In this document: one piece after another, positions 1 through 7,234 of the stretch
How the letters are laid out: each line of letters begins with the position of its first letter
Numbering within the stretch: the stretch's first letter is position 1
DNA from: an uncultured Clostridia bacterium
GTDB lineage: Bacteria; Bacillota; Clostridia; Christensenellales; CAG-917
Reading direction: 5' to 3'
DNA: 8,296 bases
Assembly: GCA_946056785.1 (NCBI GenBank)
Contig: CAMGKS010000050.1
Location: forward strand, 1 to 8,296
The notes under the pieces: generated by a model
What the model was told of the DNA's origin: nothing
Databases searched by the model: none
Seen by the model: only the letters and a program-made list of their open reading frames with translations
Position numbers and translations under genes: made by a program

Positions 1-571
1 TTTTTTCTATTTCTTCCGCATTATTTCCACGCATCGCATAGCCGATTTCATCGACGACGATTACAACCCGGTACAAATTTTTTCCGAGCGACTTATATTC
101 GTCAATCGAACCGACTCCTTCCTTTTCGAACGTTGCGCTGCGTTTTAAAGCCTCGGCTTCGGCCCATTTCAAAGCGGACAATACGTCTTCTTCGTTTTCT
201 AAAACCTCGCCGTTCAATAAATGCGGCATACCGTTAAAAATATTAAATTCGCAACCCATAGTGTCGACCAATATAAACCTTACTTCGTCAATCGACGCAT
301 GGTATATAAGGCTCAAAATGAAAGATTGCAAAAAACAGCTTTTGCCGGTAGCCGTAAAACCGCCCACCAAAATATTTCCCGCGTCTTTTAAATTGCAAAA
401 CACCGTCTTTCCGCCGTCTTCGCCGACCGCAAAAGAAGTTGAGGCAGCATTCAAAAATTCGCCGCTTCTTACGACGTCCGCCAGTCTTACCATCTGCGGA
501 AATCCTTTTTTTATGGTAATACTTTCTTCCGAATCAATCAATTCGATCGGAGGTGCAATATAATTGTTCAT
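1..571 (-). CDS. Partial FtsK-like beta-domain ATPase, paralogue of the adjacent FtsK
   Basis: Only the first 190 codons are visible; the gene runs off the left edge. It starts at an ATG (569-571) after an AAAAGGAG site with a 6-nt spacer. The protein opens MNNYIAPPIELI, matching YVAPPIDLL where the motor of the neighbouring FtsK begins. It then jumps to MVRLADVV, matching FtsK MVRISSIL, so the roughly 87 residues of the alpha domain are missing. From there it aligns with few gaps, roughly 40% identical by eye. Walker A is GFTATGKS (71-78); Walker B is VVIVVDE with D174 and E175. The FtsK DPKR motif is replaced by DTMG (103-106), while the following PHLL is kept. There is no membrane segment. 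It is probably a cytosolic P-loop ATPase derived from FtsK; whether it translocates DNA, joins FtsK hexamers or does something else is unknown. The end of the beta domain and any gamma domain lie outside the window. Confidence 0.9.
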   Translation of the reverse strand, partial: MNNYIAPPIELIDSEESITIKKGFPQMVRLADVVRSGEFLNAASTSFAVGEDGGKTVFCNLKDAGNILVGGFTATGKSCFLQSFILSLIYHASIDEVRFILVDTMGCEFNIFNGMPHLLNGEVLENEEDVLSALKWAEAEALKRSATFEKEGVGSIDEYKSLGKNLYRVVIVVDEIGYAMRGNNAEEIEK

Positions 572-577
572 CGTAAT

Positions 578-585
578 CTCCTTTT
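578..585 (-). promoter_or_regulatory. Ribosome binding site of the FtsK-like paralogue
   Basis: AAAAGGAG lies 6 nt before the ATG at 571. It is a near-consensus Shine-Dalgarno sequence and fixes the start of this edge-truncated gene. Just upstream in the transcript, complementary GCAGC and GCTGC (602-606 with 586-590, 11-nt loop) could form a small hairpin abutting the site. That may be chance. Confidence 0.85.
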
Positions 586-640
586 GCAGCAACAAAAACG
601 AGCTGCCTTTAATAAACGCTAAACTATTTGCGGTTTGCAT

Positions 641-669
641 ATTAAACCGTACCTTACGGCATACTACAA
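641..669 (-). promoter_or_regulatory. Candidate promoter of the FtsK-like paralogue, with a dyad in the spacer
   Basis: Reading the minus strand, TTGTAG (664-669, 3 of 6 matches to TTGACA) is followed after exactly 17 nt by TTTAAT (641-646, 5 of 6 matches to TATAAT). Transcription would start near 634 and give a leader of about 60 nt. The spacer contains the short dyad CCGTA-cct-TACGG (647-659), which could be a repressor operator. If real, the paralogue can be transcribed independently of ftsK. The -35 match is weak. Confidence 0.45.
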
Positions 670-692
670 TCACGTTACGATAAGCGGCTACG

Positions 693-732
693 GTTTAAAC
701 GGGCTTAAACGGCCGTTTAAGTCCGTTTAAAC
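693..732. repeat. 40-bp near-perfect palindrome between ftsK and its paralogue
   Basis: Two 20-bp arms meet at 712/713 with no loop and pair at 19 of 20 positions; the exception is 703 opposite 722. Each outer end is the 8-bp palindrome GTTTAAAC and the central 18 bp (CTTAAACGGCCGTTTAAG) is perfect, so the element consists of four roughly 9-bp CGTTTAA-type units in alternating orientation. A related pair, TTAAACCGTA at 642-651 and TACGGTTTAA at 689-698, adds a further 10-bp inverted repeat overlapping its edge. It lies 34 nt past the ftsK stop and no T-run follows on either strand, so it is not a standard intrinsic terminator. It could be a multi-site operator, a cruciform, or a stabilising 3' end of the ftsK mRNA. 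Confidence 0.95.
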
Positions 733-766
733 TTTGCAATTCTATCGTAAAACAATTTATAACGGC

Positions 767-3700
767 TTATTCGTCCTCGCCTTCAAATTCGGCAACGAGT
801 TCGTCGTATTCTTCTTTTGTTATCGTAACGGGCCTTGCACCGTTCGGCTTTGCAGGAGGGCCGAAATATCCCATTCTTTCAATCTGGTCGTAAATCTTGC
901 CTGCTTTTGGGAAACCTACGCCGAGTTTACGTTGAAGCATAGAAATGCTCAACGGTACGCCTTCGAGTCCTATACGCAAAGCGTCGATAAGTTCCTGAGA
1001 AATGGCACTCTGCTTCTTTGAACCGTTATTTTCAGATTGAGGTTCTTCTTTTTCATCCTCTTTATATATTTCTTCTTTGATTTTGCTGTCGTAAACGCAC
1101 GTATTATGCATTTTTAAGAAATCGACGACGGCTTTAACTTCAGCCGTACTGATAAACGCTCCTTGCATACGGACGCTGCTCTTCAACTTAGGATTCATAT
1201 ACAGCAAATCTCCGTCGCCGAGAAGGTTTTCCGCTCCGCCGACGCCAAGCACGGTTCGGCTGTCGCCTTGCGTAGGAACTCTGAATGCGATACGGCTGGT
1301 AAGATTGTTTTTAATCGTTCCCGAAACGACGTCGACAGACGGTCTTTGCGTTGCACATATAAGATGAATTCCGACGGCACGTGCAAGTCTTGCAAGACGG
1401 TCTATACAGCTCTCAACGGTTTTGCTTCCTCTATCCATCAATTCGGCAAGCTCGTCAATAATTATGACGATTCTCGGCATAGGAACAAAATCGTCTTCCA
1501 ATTTGCAAGCATTATACTCTTCTATATCACGGTATCCGTTTTTATTGAAAAACTCTATACGGCGTTGCATTTCTTCGATGCCCCATTGAAGAGCCTTTAT
1601 GGCCTTATCGGCGTCGTAAATTATGTCGTCCAACAAAAGGTGCGGAATACCTTTATAAATTGAGAGTTCCGTACGCTTAGGGTCAATCATGATAAAACGC
1701 ACGTCGTCAGGCGAAGCATGGAAAAGCATGCTGACAATTAAAGTATTTATACAGCAACTCTTTCCGGCTCCCGTCTGACCGGCAACAAGCATATGAGGCA
1801 AAGAACGCACTTCGCACACGTAATTCTTGCCGTATATATCTTCGCCCAATGCAAAAGATACGGGAGTTTTTGCGTTTTCAAATTCGGCACTTTTAAGAAT
1901 GCTGCTTATTCGTACCATTCTGCGGTTTTTGTTTGAAACCTCAACGCCGACAAGATTTTCGCCCGGTATCGGCGTAAGAATTTTTACGCTGATTTCAGCC
2001 ATTTTCATTGCAAGGTCGTTTTCAAGAGATTGCAACCAATTTATCGTCTTACCTCTCGGCATTTCTTCTATCATAAGTCGGAAAAGCGAAAATGCAGGTC
2101 CGCATACGACGTCAACGATTTTTGCTTTGACGTTGAAATAAGCCAAAGTGGAAATAAGGGCTTCTTTCTTCTCTTCGATGTCTTCTCCCGGACCGGTCTT
2201 GATTTCAGGCGGAACAAGCAAATCGATAGGCGGTGCAACGTAAGGAGCACGAGGTTCGGTTTTTTCTATCGATTCTTCGATAGTTATCTGTGCCGTTCTT
2301 ACTTTAGGGTCTTCGTTTTTGCCCTTCTTTTTATTGTGGCGTTCAAGATACTTTGCTCTTTCCGCCTCTATTCTTTCCGCTTCTTCGTCTCTTTCGCTCT
2401 CAACGTTTGAAACAACGTTCGAAGCAGCGTTTGACGGAATTTCGTTCTGGCTATGATATACGATTCTGTCGTTTGCAAATTCAGGATAATCGTCCGCCTC
2501 GTCAACGTGCGACGCATTGCCCGACGGCATAGTTACGCCTAAACCTCTTTCCGGAGAATTTACGTTTACCGACGTCGCTTCGGTTCTGAGCGAGTTGCCA
2601 CCGCCAAAACCGCCGACTTTTCCGGCGAACGCTCCGAAACCGCGTCTTGCCTTTTCCTCGGCAGAAATGCCCATATTAGATTCTCCGACAGAGCGCCAAC
2701 GATTTTCTCCGCTGAATGACTCTGACGCACTCGCCGTGACGATTCTGTTGTCCGACGGATTAGGCTTTAAAACTTCCGCATTAATTCTGCCTCGTTCGAC
2801 TGCCGCACTGTATTCGTCAAGTCTTAAAGCGTTTGACGCAGAAGGTGAAACGTTATTCTGAGCGTTTTCTTCCGCATTGCGTTTTGCGTTACGCTCAGCC
2901 TGACGGCGTTTCAACTCTTCCATGCGTTTTAGCCTGTCGCGTTTTATATCTTCGCTTTGTCTGCGGGCTTCGGCTTCGATATTAAGCTGTTTACCTCGCT
3001 GCAAATCAGGCGCGTAAGTTTTAGGTGCCGAGTCAGCGGTATTATGAGGATTGGAATATACTCCCGTATTCGGATTAAGCGTGAAATTGCTTGATTGAAG
3101 CGGTTTCAATTCGTCATAATTCATGCCGCTGTTAACGCTGTTGCTCACGGAATTTTGTTTATTTTCTACGGTTTGAACGTTGTTCGCGGCAACGCTGCCC
3201 GAAACGTTAGTCGGTATAACCTGAACAGGCTGATAAATAACGTTCGGCTGTACAAACGGTACCGGCTGAACGGGCACATAACCGTTAGGCGTCCAATTAT
3301 AATTTATCCCGCCAAACTGTTGCGGCTGAGGATATATTCCGTACTGTGCGGGATTAACCGCATTGCCAACCGCAGAATTTTGAAAACCTACGTTGATTTC
3401 AGGCGAATTCGGATAACCGTTTTGCATACCGTAAGAAGCGTAACCGTTTCTTTGATAATTTACGTCCTTATACGCTCCGCCGTTATTCATCTGCGGCTGA
3501 GCGTTATTCATACGCATATTTTCAGCGTCGGTACGACCGCTTTGCAACTCTTGCCACGTCTGTTTGTTTGCCCCATACAAATTGCCGGCAGGATAATTAA
3601 GATTGCTTGCAAAATCGTTTCTCTTTCCGTATTGACTAGATACGCTTTGATAGCCGTTAGGATTTTCAGGCGTAAAACCGTTATTATAATTTTGTCCTAA

Positions 3701-5422
3701 ACCGAAATTAGATTTACTTATATGCTTGTCGTTAAAACTTTTAACTTCGGCAAAGCTGTTTGAAGCGTCTGAACCTCTGTATGCTTCCACGCTATGATAT
3801 CCGTTCGGATTTTCAGACGGCGTATTAAACGTATATTGAGCGGAACTGCCGCTTAAACCGTCTTGAATCGTACCGTTTGGGGTTGACGGTTTAAAAGCAA
3901 AACCGTTAGGTTTTTCGGAAGAAACTTTCTGACTGCCGATTGCGTCTTTGTTATCTTGAACTCCACCGGATACGCTATTTTGCATTGTTTGCAAAGAATT
4001 GTTTGCGTCGACAAACGGCTTATCGTAAAAATTGCCGTATTGCGGAGTCTTTTGAACAGATTGACCGTTTTCAAATTGCGACTGTCTGATTTTAGAGTTT
4101 TCTCTGAACAGTTCTCTTTGCTCTTCTTTCAGCTTTTCGAATTCAATGCCGCCACGCAGATCTCTTTTAAGCTCGTCGGTTTGCGTTTCCGACTGCGGCA
4201 ATGCCCCTTGAACGTAAGACGGAGCATTTTGAGGATTTCTGTAAATTCTGGAGCTGTAAGGATTATTATAATCATATCCCGACGGAACGGCTGTACGCGA
4301 AACGGGTTTTTCTTCCTCCGTTTTAGGTTGAGGATTTTTTAAAGCGTTTCGTTTCGCTTCCGCATTACTGATAGCGTTCGTCAACGAAACGGGTTCGGTC
4401 GGCACAATGCTCTGTTGTTCTCTCATCATAGTATTTTTATACGCATTCTGTAATGCGGCATAAGCAGGGTCGTCGATATTATGTTCGTCCGACTGCCTGC
4501 CGTTTAAATACTCTTTATATTTTTCGTTATCCATTTCGTTCCCGAAAAGCATTTCCCTGACCAAATTTTTAGAACCGCTCTGTTCTACAAATTCTCTTCC
4601 GTTTTCAGGTCTGCGTAAACCGAAACCGCTTCTCGATATGTCGTGTTCTCTGTCGTTCATTTCCTCTCCACCAAGAGCGAATTTTGCTCCTCGTCCGTCG
4701 ATTTTTTCTTCGTCTTCGATATGTCCCGTTTTGTTCGGGAAAATCGGATTGTATCCGTCTGCACCAACCGTATTTTTCGGCGGTTCGTCTGCTACGTCGT
4801 CTGTCAATTTGTAAAACGTCGGAGGACTTGCGTCGTCGAAAGAAGTCAGAGTAGGAACCTTAGGAGCGGTAATTTTTTCTCCCTTAGGTCTCTTTTTAAG
4901 TTTGAGCCCCCTGCTCTTTCCGACCGAACCTTTAATGAACGGATATACCGCAAAAAATACCATAAGGAAAAACAAAACGCAGGTAAAGGCTAATGCTCCG
5001 ACGTTTGTAAAGAAGCGTTGTATCGGATATGAAATTATTCCGAATAACGCACCGCCTGCCGTGTTCTGATTTTTGTAACAAGCGTTAAGATAGCCGCCGT
5101 ATCCTTCCGACAAAGTATTTGCGCTTGACGTGTAAACGTGGAGTGCCCATATTCCCACTGCAAGAAGCAAAAACAGACCTACGATTTTTCTTCCTTCGAT
5201 TCGCGGTCGGAAATTAAATACGATTGCAACGCCAACAATTAAAGCGGAAATAAAGTATGCATAGGAAGCATATCCGAAAGCACCAAGCAAAAATGAAGAA
5301 ACCATCTGTCCGACGCCGCCCAAAGCCCCGAACAAACTTAAACAGCAAAAAACTGCAATCAAGCATATCAGAATGCCGATTGCTATCCTGTTTAGGGTGT
5401 TTTGCGAATTCATATTCTTCAT
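767..5422 (-). CDS. ftsK: DNA translocase FtsK/SpoIIIE with a very long Q/N/S-rich linker
   Basis: This is a septal DNA pump that moves chromosome ends through the closing division septum. From the ATG at 5422 it is 1551 residues. A second ATG at 5413 fits the AGGAAGGA site equally well, and a TTG lies in frame at 5449. About four membrane segments occupy residues 13-163. A low-complexity linker runs from about 165 to 1060, rich in Q, N, S, P and G, with two charged helical stretches (about 810-855 and 1009-1037). The motor begins at YVAPPIDLL (1061): an alpha domain, then beta with Walker A GQTGAGKS (1215-1222), DPKR (1247-1250) and Walker B IVIIIDE (D1323, E1324). The C-terminal gamma winged helix (1474-1551) carries SISMLQRKLGVGFPKAGKI, the DNA-reading part that gives direction. 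SpoIIIE is under 800 residues, so almost all the extra length is linker. It has its own promoter and is followed by a beta-only paralogue. Confidence 0.96.
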   Translation of the reverse strand: MKNMNSQNTLNRIAIGILICLIAVFCCLSLFGALGGVGQMVSSFLLGAFGYASYAYFISALIVGVAIVFNFRPRIEGRKIVGLFLLLAVGIWALHVYTSSANTLSEGYGGYLNACYKNQNTAGGALFGIISYPIQRFFTNVGALAFTCVLFFLMVFFAVYPFIKGSVGKSRGLKLKKRPKGEKITAPKVPTLTSFDDASPPTFYKLTDDVADEPPKNTVGADGYNPIFPNKTGHIEDEEKIDGRGAKFALGGEEMNDREHDISRSGFGLRRPENGREFVEQSGSKNLVREMLFGNEMDNEKYKEYLNGRQSDEHNIDDPAYAALQNAYKNTMMREQQSIVPTEPVSLTNAISNAEAKRNALKNPQPKTEEEKPVSRTAVPSGYDYNNPYSSRIYRNPQNAPSYVQGALPQSETQTDELKRDLRGGIEFEKLKEEQRELFRENSKIRQSQFENGQSVQKTPQYGNFYDKPFVDANNSLQTMQNSVSGGVQDNKDAIGSQKVSSEKPNGFAFKPSTPNGTIQDGLSGSSAQYTFNTPSENPNGYHSVEAYRGSDASNSFAEVKSFNDKHISKSNFGLGQNYNNGFTPENPNGYQSVSSQYGKRNDFASNLNYPAGNLYGANKQTWQELQSGRTDAENMRMNNAQPQMNNGGAYKDVNYQRNGYASYGMQNGYPNSPEINVGFQNSAVGNAVNPAQYGIYPQPQQFGGINYNWTPNGYVPVQPVPFVQPNVIYQPVQVIPTNVSGSVAANNVQTVENKQNSVSNSVNSGMNYDELKPLQSSNFTLNPNTGVYSNPHNTADSAPKTYAPDLQRGKQLNIEAEARRQSEDIKRDRLKRMEELKRRQAERNAKRNAEENAQNNVSPSASNALRLDEYSAAVERGRINAEVLKPNPSDNRIVTASASESFSGENRWRSVGESNMGISAEEKARRGFGAFAGKVGGFGGGNSLRTEATSVNVNSPERGLGVTMPSGNASHVDEADDYPEFANDRIVYHSQNEIPSNAASNVVSNVESERDEEAERIEAERAKYLERHNKKKGKNEDPKVRTAQITIEESIEKTEPRAPYVAPPIDLLVPPEIKTGPGEDIEEKKEALISTLAYFNVKAKIVDVVCGPAFSLFRLMIEEMPRGKTINWLQSLENDLAMKMAEISVKILTPIPGENLVGVEVSNKNRRMVRISSILKSAEFENAKTPVSFALGEDIYGKNYVCEVRSLPHMLVAGQTGAGKSCCINTLIVSMLFHASPDDVRFIMIDPKRTELSIYKGIPHLLLDDIIYDADKAIKALQWGIEEMQRRIEFFNKNGYRDIEEYNACKLEDDFVPMPRIVIIIDELAELMDRGSKTVESCIDRLARLARAVGIHLICATQRPSVDVVSGTIKNNLTSRIAFRVPTQGDSRTVLGVGGAENLLGDGDLLYMNPKLKSSVRMQGAFISTAEVKAVVDFLKMHNTCVYDSKIKEEIYKEDEKEEPQSENNGSKKQSAISQELIDALRIGLEGVPLSISMLQRKLGVGFPKAGKIYDQIERMGYFGPPAKPNGARPVTITKEEYDELVAEFEGEDE
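3641..3916 (-). repeat. Internal PNG repeats within the FtsK linker
   Basis: The linker contains ENPNGYQSV (3641-3667) and ENPNGYHSV (3788-3814), 49 codons apart and 23 of 27 identical in DNA. A shorter relative, EKPNGFAF, lies at 3893-3916. Such in-frame repeats suggest the linker grew partly by local duplication. No known domain is recognised in this stretch. Confidence 0.8.
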
Positions 5423-5469
5423 TCCTTCCTCTCTTTGATACCGCAGCAAACATACCGCAGTAGTTTTTA

Positions 5470-5498
5470 ATTATATCACAGACGAGTTTTTTATGCAA
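5470..5498 (-). promoter_or_regulatory. ftsK promoter with extended -10
   Basis: On the minus strand TTGCAT (5493-5498, 3 of 6 matches to the -35 consensus) is followed after 17 nt by a perfect TATAAT (5470-5475), itself preceded by TGA, giving the extended TGnTATAAT form. Transcription would start near 5463, leaving a leader of about 40 nt before the ATG at 5422. The leader carries the AGAGAGGAAGGA ribosome site. This separates ftsK from the upstream peptidase-dUTPase unit. Confidence 0.75.
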
Positions 5499-5505
5499 TA
5501 GATAT

Positions 5506-5523
5506 AAAAAATCAAACCGATTT
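5506..5523 (-). terminator. Weak possible terminator after the dUTPase gene
   Basis: In the minus-strand transcript AAATC-GGTTT-GATTT (5523-5509) forms a 5-bp, AT-rich stem running into a T-run (5511-5506). The stem is short and shares its Ts with the tail, so at best it is a leaky stop about 36 nt beyond the dUTPase stop. The same T-rich tract lies just upstream of the ftsK -35 and may instead act as a promoter UP element. Confidence 0.25.
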
Positions 5524-5558
5524 ATGATATAATTATTTTCGCCGTCGCAAATTATCTT

Positions 5559-5939
5559 TTATACGCTTTTTTTGTTAAACTCTTCTAAGCTGTATCCTTC
5601 TTTAAGAGATTTTCCGTATTGACGCTTGAAATTCTCTTCGTTTTTGGAAAGATATATTTCGTAAAGTTCGTCGGACGTCATTCCCGCATTAAGGCACATA
5701 CCGATGAAAAAATGTAAAATATCGACGAGTTCTTCTTTAACGTTTGCCTCGTTTACCTCTTTGGGGTTTTTCCACCATTTCCAATTTATCTCGCCTAAAA
5801 GTTCCGCCATTTCGCTCAACATAGCGAGCGTTTCCTTTTGAAGCCATTCTTCTTTGGTAACGTTTTCAAGACCTCTGTTCTTTTTTACGTCCTCATCGAA
5901 TTTCTGCTGCAGTTCAAAAATTTTATCAAGTTTATCCAT
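5559..5939 (-). CDS. Dimeric (all-alpha) dUTPase
   Basis: The protein hydrolyses dUTP to dUMP and pyrophosphate, keeping uracil out of DNA and supplying the dTMP precursor. It has 126 residues from the ATG at 5939. An in-frame TTG at 5957 was not chosen because GGGAG (5944-5948) lies 4 nt before the ATG. It belongs to the dimeric all-alpha dUTPase/MazG-like superfamily, not the trimeric beta fold. The N-terminal FELQQKFDE helix fits, as do the metal-binding pairs LSEMAE (E43, E46) and KEELVD (E70, D73) followed by ILHFFIGM. The INWKWWK segment (51-57) fits the substrate-side region of the family. The start is 10 nt after the peptidase stop, indicating one transcript. A related MazG-like nucleotide pyrophosphohydrolase is possible, but the overall match to dUTPase is good. 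Confidence 0.88.
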   Translation of the reverse strand: MDKLDKIFELQQKFDEDVKKNRGLENVTKEEWLQKETLAMLSEMAELLGEINWKWWKNPKEVNEANVKEELVDILHFFIGMCLNAGMTSDELYEIYLSKNEENFKRQYGKSLKEGYSLEEFNKKSV

Positions 5940-5949
5940 ATTTCTCCCG

Positions 5950-7185
5950 TCACTCAAAATCGCCGACCAGGCATAATACCGTTTTATCTAAGTCGAAGAT
6001 TTTTTTTGCATAAGAATTTATTTCTTCAAGAGTTATCGATTCATAATTTGAAATTTCTTTATCCAAATCGAAAAGTTCGTCGTCCATAACGACTCTGCGG
6101 CCGAGCGACCTCATAATAGACATAGTCATCTCCTGTCCGATAACAAGCGAAGCTACCGATTGTCTTTTAGACTTTGCCAATTCGGTTTCGGAAAGTCCGT
6201 CGTTCACGAGTTTTGCTATTTCGCTTTTTATTGCGTTTATTGCCGAATCTACGCTGTCGGGATTCGTACTCATGCAAATAAAGTATCTTCCCGTCGTATA
6301 CTTCGTAAAAGAAGGATAACCGTAAATCGAATAACAAAGTCCCATTTTTTCACGGACAGTTTGAAAAAGTCTTGACGACATTCCGCCGGCAAAAGCGTCG
6401 GACAAAAGCATCAAAGCGTAACTTCCTCTTTCGTCTTCATAGTCCATTGTTTCAAAAACCATGGTTATATGAACTTGTTCGATTTTCTTTGAAACTTTAA
6501 CGCTGCCGGAAACGAATTCGCTTGACGGTAAATTTAAAGTTTTCATTTTTGAATCGGAAAATTTTTGTTCAAAATATATTTGAGTCAATCGTTTCGCTTC
6601 ATCAAAAGAAATATTTCCTACAATCGAAATAACCGTATTGTCAGCAGTGTAAAAATCTTTTTTATAGTCAAACAAATCTTGTCTCGTCATAGCCGACAAA
6701 CTTTCTTTCGTACCCAAAATCGTTTTGGAATAAGGATGTTGACCATAGCTGAATGACGAAGCTCTTTCAAAGCACACGTCGTCCGGGGTATCTTCGCTTT
6801 CTGCAAGTTCTTCAAGTATAACCTTACGCTCTCTCTCAAATTCGTCTTCGGGAAACGTAGAATTGAAATAAAGGTCGGATAAAATATCCATGCACTTTTC
6901 AGCGTCCTCTCCGAGAGAAACAGTATAATAATAGGTAAGTTGTTTCGAAGTTGCGGCGTTTATCTTTGCCCCCATATTGTCGACTTCATGAACGATATCA
7001 AAAGCAGAACGTTTTTCCGTTCCTTTGAAATTCATATGTTCGATGAAATGACTTACGCCGTTATTTTTTTCATTCTCCCAAATGCAGCCGGCTCCAACGT
7101 ATACGCCGATTGAAACCGAACGAACAGATTCTATACAAGAAAAGACCAACCTAAGACCGTTGGAAAACTTAAAATATTTATTCAT
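5950..7185 (-). CDS. M16 family zinc metallopeptidase (processing-protease/MlpA type)
   Basis: A zinc peptidase of the pitrilysin family, resembling B. subtilis MlpA (YmxG) and the mitochondrial processing peptidase beta subunit. It has 411 residues from the ATG at 7185, the usual length for a single-chain half-clam M16 protein. The N-terminal half holds the inverted zinc motif HFIEH (46-50) in NGVSHFIEHMNFKGT. The distal ligand is expected in ILEELAE (E125 or E126), about 75 residues further on. The C-terminal half has GGMSSRLFQTVREKMGLCYSI (268-286), typical of the substrate-binding side of active members. All key residues are present and there is no signal peptide, so it is probably cytoplasmic; the natural substrate is unknown. 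No Shine-Dalgarno sequence precedes the ATG, nor an in-frame ATG at 7203, and the promoter suggests a leaderless mRNA. It is followed closely by dUTPase. Confidence 0.95.
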   Translation of the reverse strand: MNKYFKFSNGLRLVFSCIESVRSVSIGVYVGAGCIWENEKNNGVSHFIEHMNFKGTEKRSAFDIVHEVDNMGAKINAATSKQLTYYYTVSLGEDAEKCMDILSDLYFNSTFPEDEFERERKVILEELAESEDTPDDVCFERASSFSYGQHPYSKTILGTKESLSAMTRQDLFDYKKDFYTADNTVISIVGNISFDEAKRLTQIYFEQKFSDSKMKTLNLPSSEFVSGSVKVSKKIEQVHITMVFETMDYEDERGSYALMLLSDAFAGGMSSRLFQTVREKMGLCYSIYGYPSFTKYTTGRYFICMSTNPDSVDSAINAIKSEIAKLVNDGLSETELAKSKRQSVASLVIGQEMTMSIMRSLGRRVVMDDELFDLDKEISNYESITLEEINSYAKKIFDLDKTVLCLVGDFE

Positions 7186-7191
7186 ATTGAA

Positions 7192-7219
7192 ATTATAGCA
7201 CATTTTATTCGCTAAGCAA
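7192..7219 (-). promoter_or_regulatory. Promoter of the M16 peptidase-dUTPase unit
   Basis: On the minus strand TTGCTT (7214-7219) is followed after 16 nt by a perfect TATAAT (7192-7197), preceded by TGC to give the extended TGnTATAAT form. The last -10 base is only 6 nt from the A of the ATG at 7185. A normal start about 7 nt downstream would therefore put the mRNA 5' end at the start codon, consistent with the missing ribosome site. Confidence 0.7.
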
Positions 7220-7234
7220 ACATATTTTATTTAT

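Noticed and set aside
261..563. Plus-strand 100-codon frame at the left edge
   Set aside because: The opposite strand encodes the FtsK-like protein with Walker motifs and a strong ribosome site, so this is its shadow.
693..732. The palindrome as the ftsK intrinsic terminator
   Set aside because: The stem is long but AT-rich, and no T-run follows it on the minus strand (the next bases read CGTAGCC).
693..732. The palindrome as a dif recombination site
   Set aside because: dif sites are about 28 bp with two different half-sites and a 6-bp centre; this is a symmetric 40-bp element without that layout.
1217..1226. A SpoIIIE recognition sequence (GAGAAGGG)
   Set aside because: The best match is GAGAAGGT, one mismatch, inside ftsK coding sequence; a single imperfect 8-mer is expected by chance.
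767..5449. Plus-strand open frames opposite ftsK, including 3095-3700 (201 codons) and 1163-1663 (166 codons)
   Set aside because: They are antisense to a gene with clear domain matches throughout the motor, lack ribosome sites, and translate to R, I, V and F-rich sequence with no recognisable motif.
5940..5957. TTG at 5957 as the dUTPase start
   Set aside because: It overlaps the peptidase stop and has no ribosome site, whereas the ATG at 5939 follows GGGAG by 4 nt.
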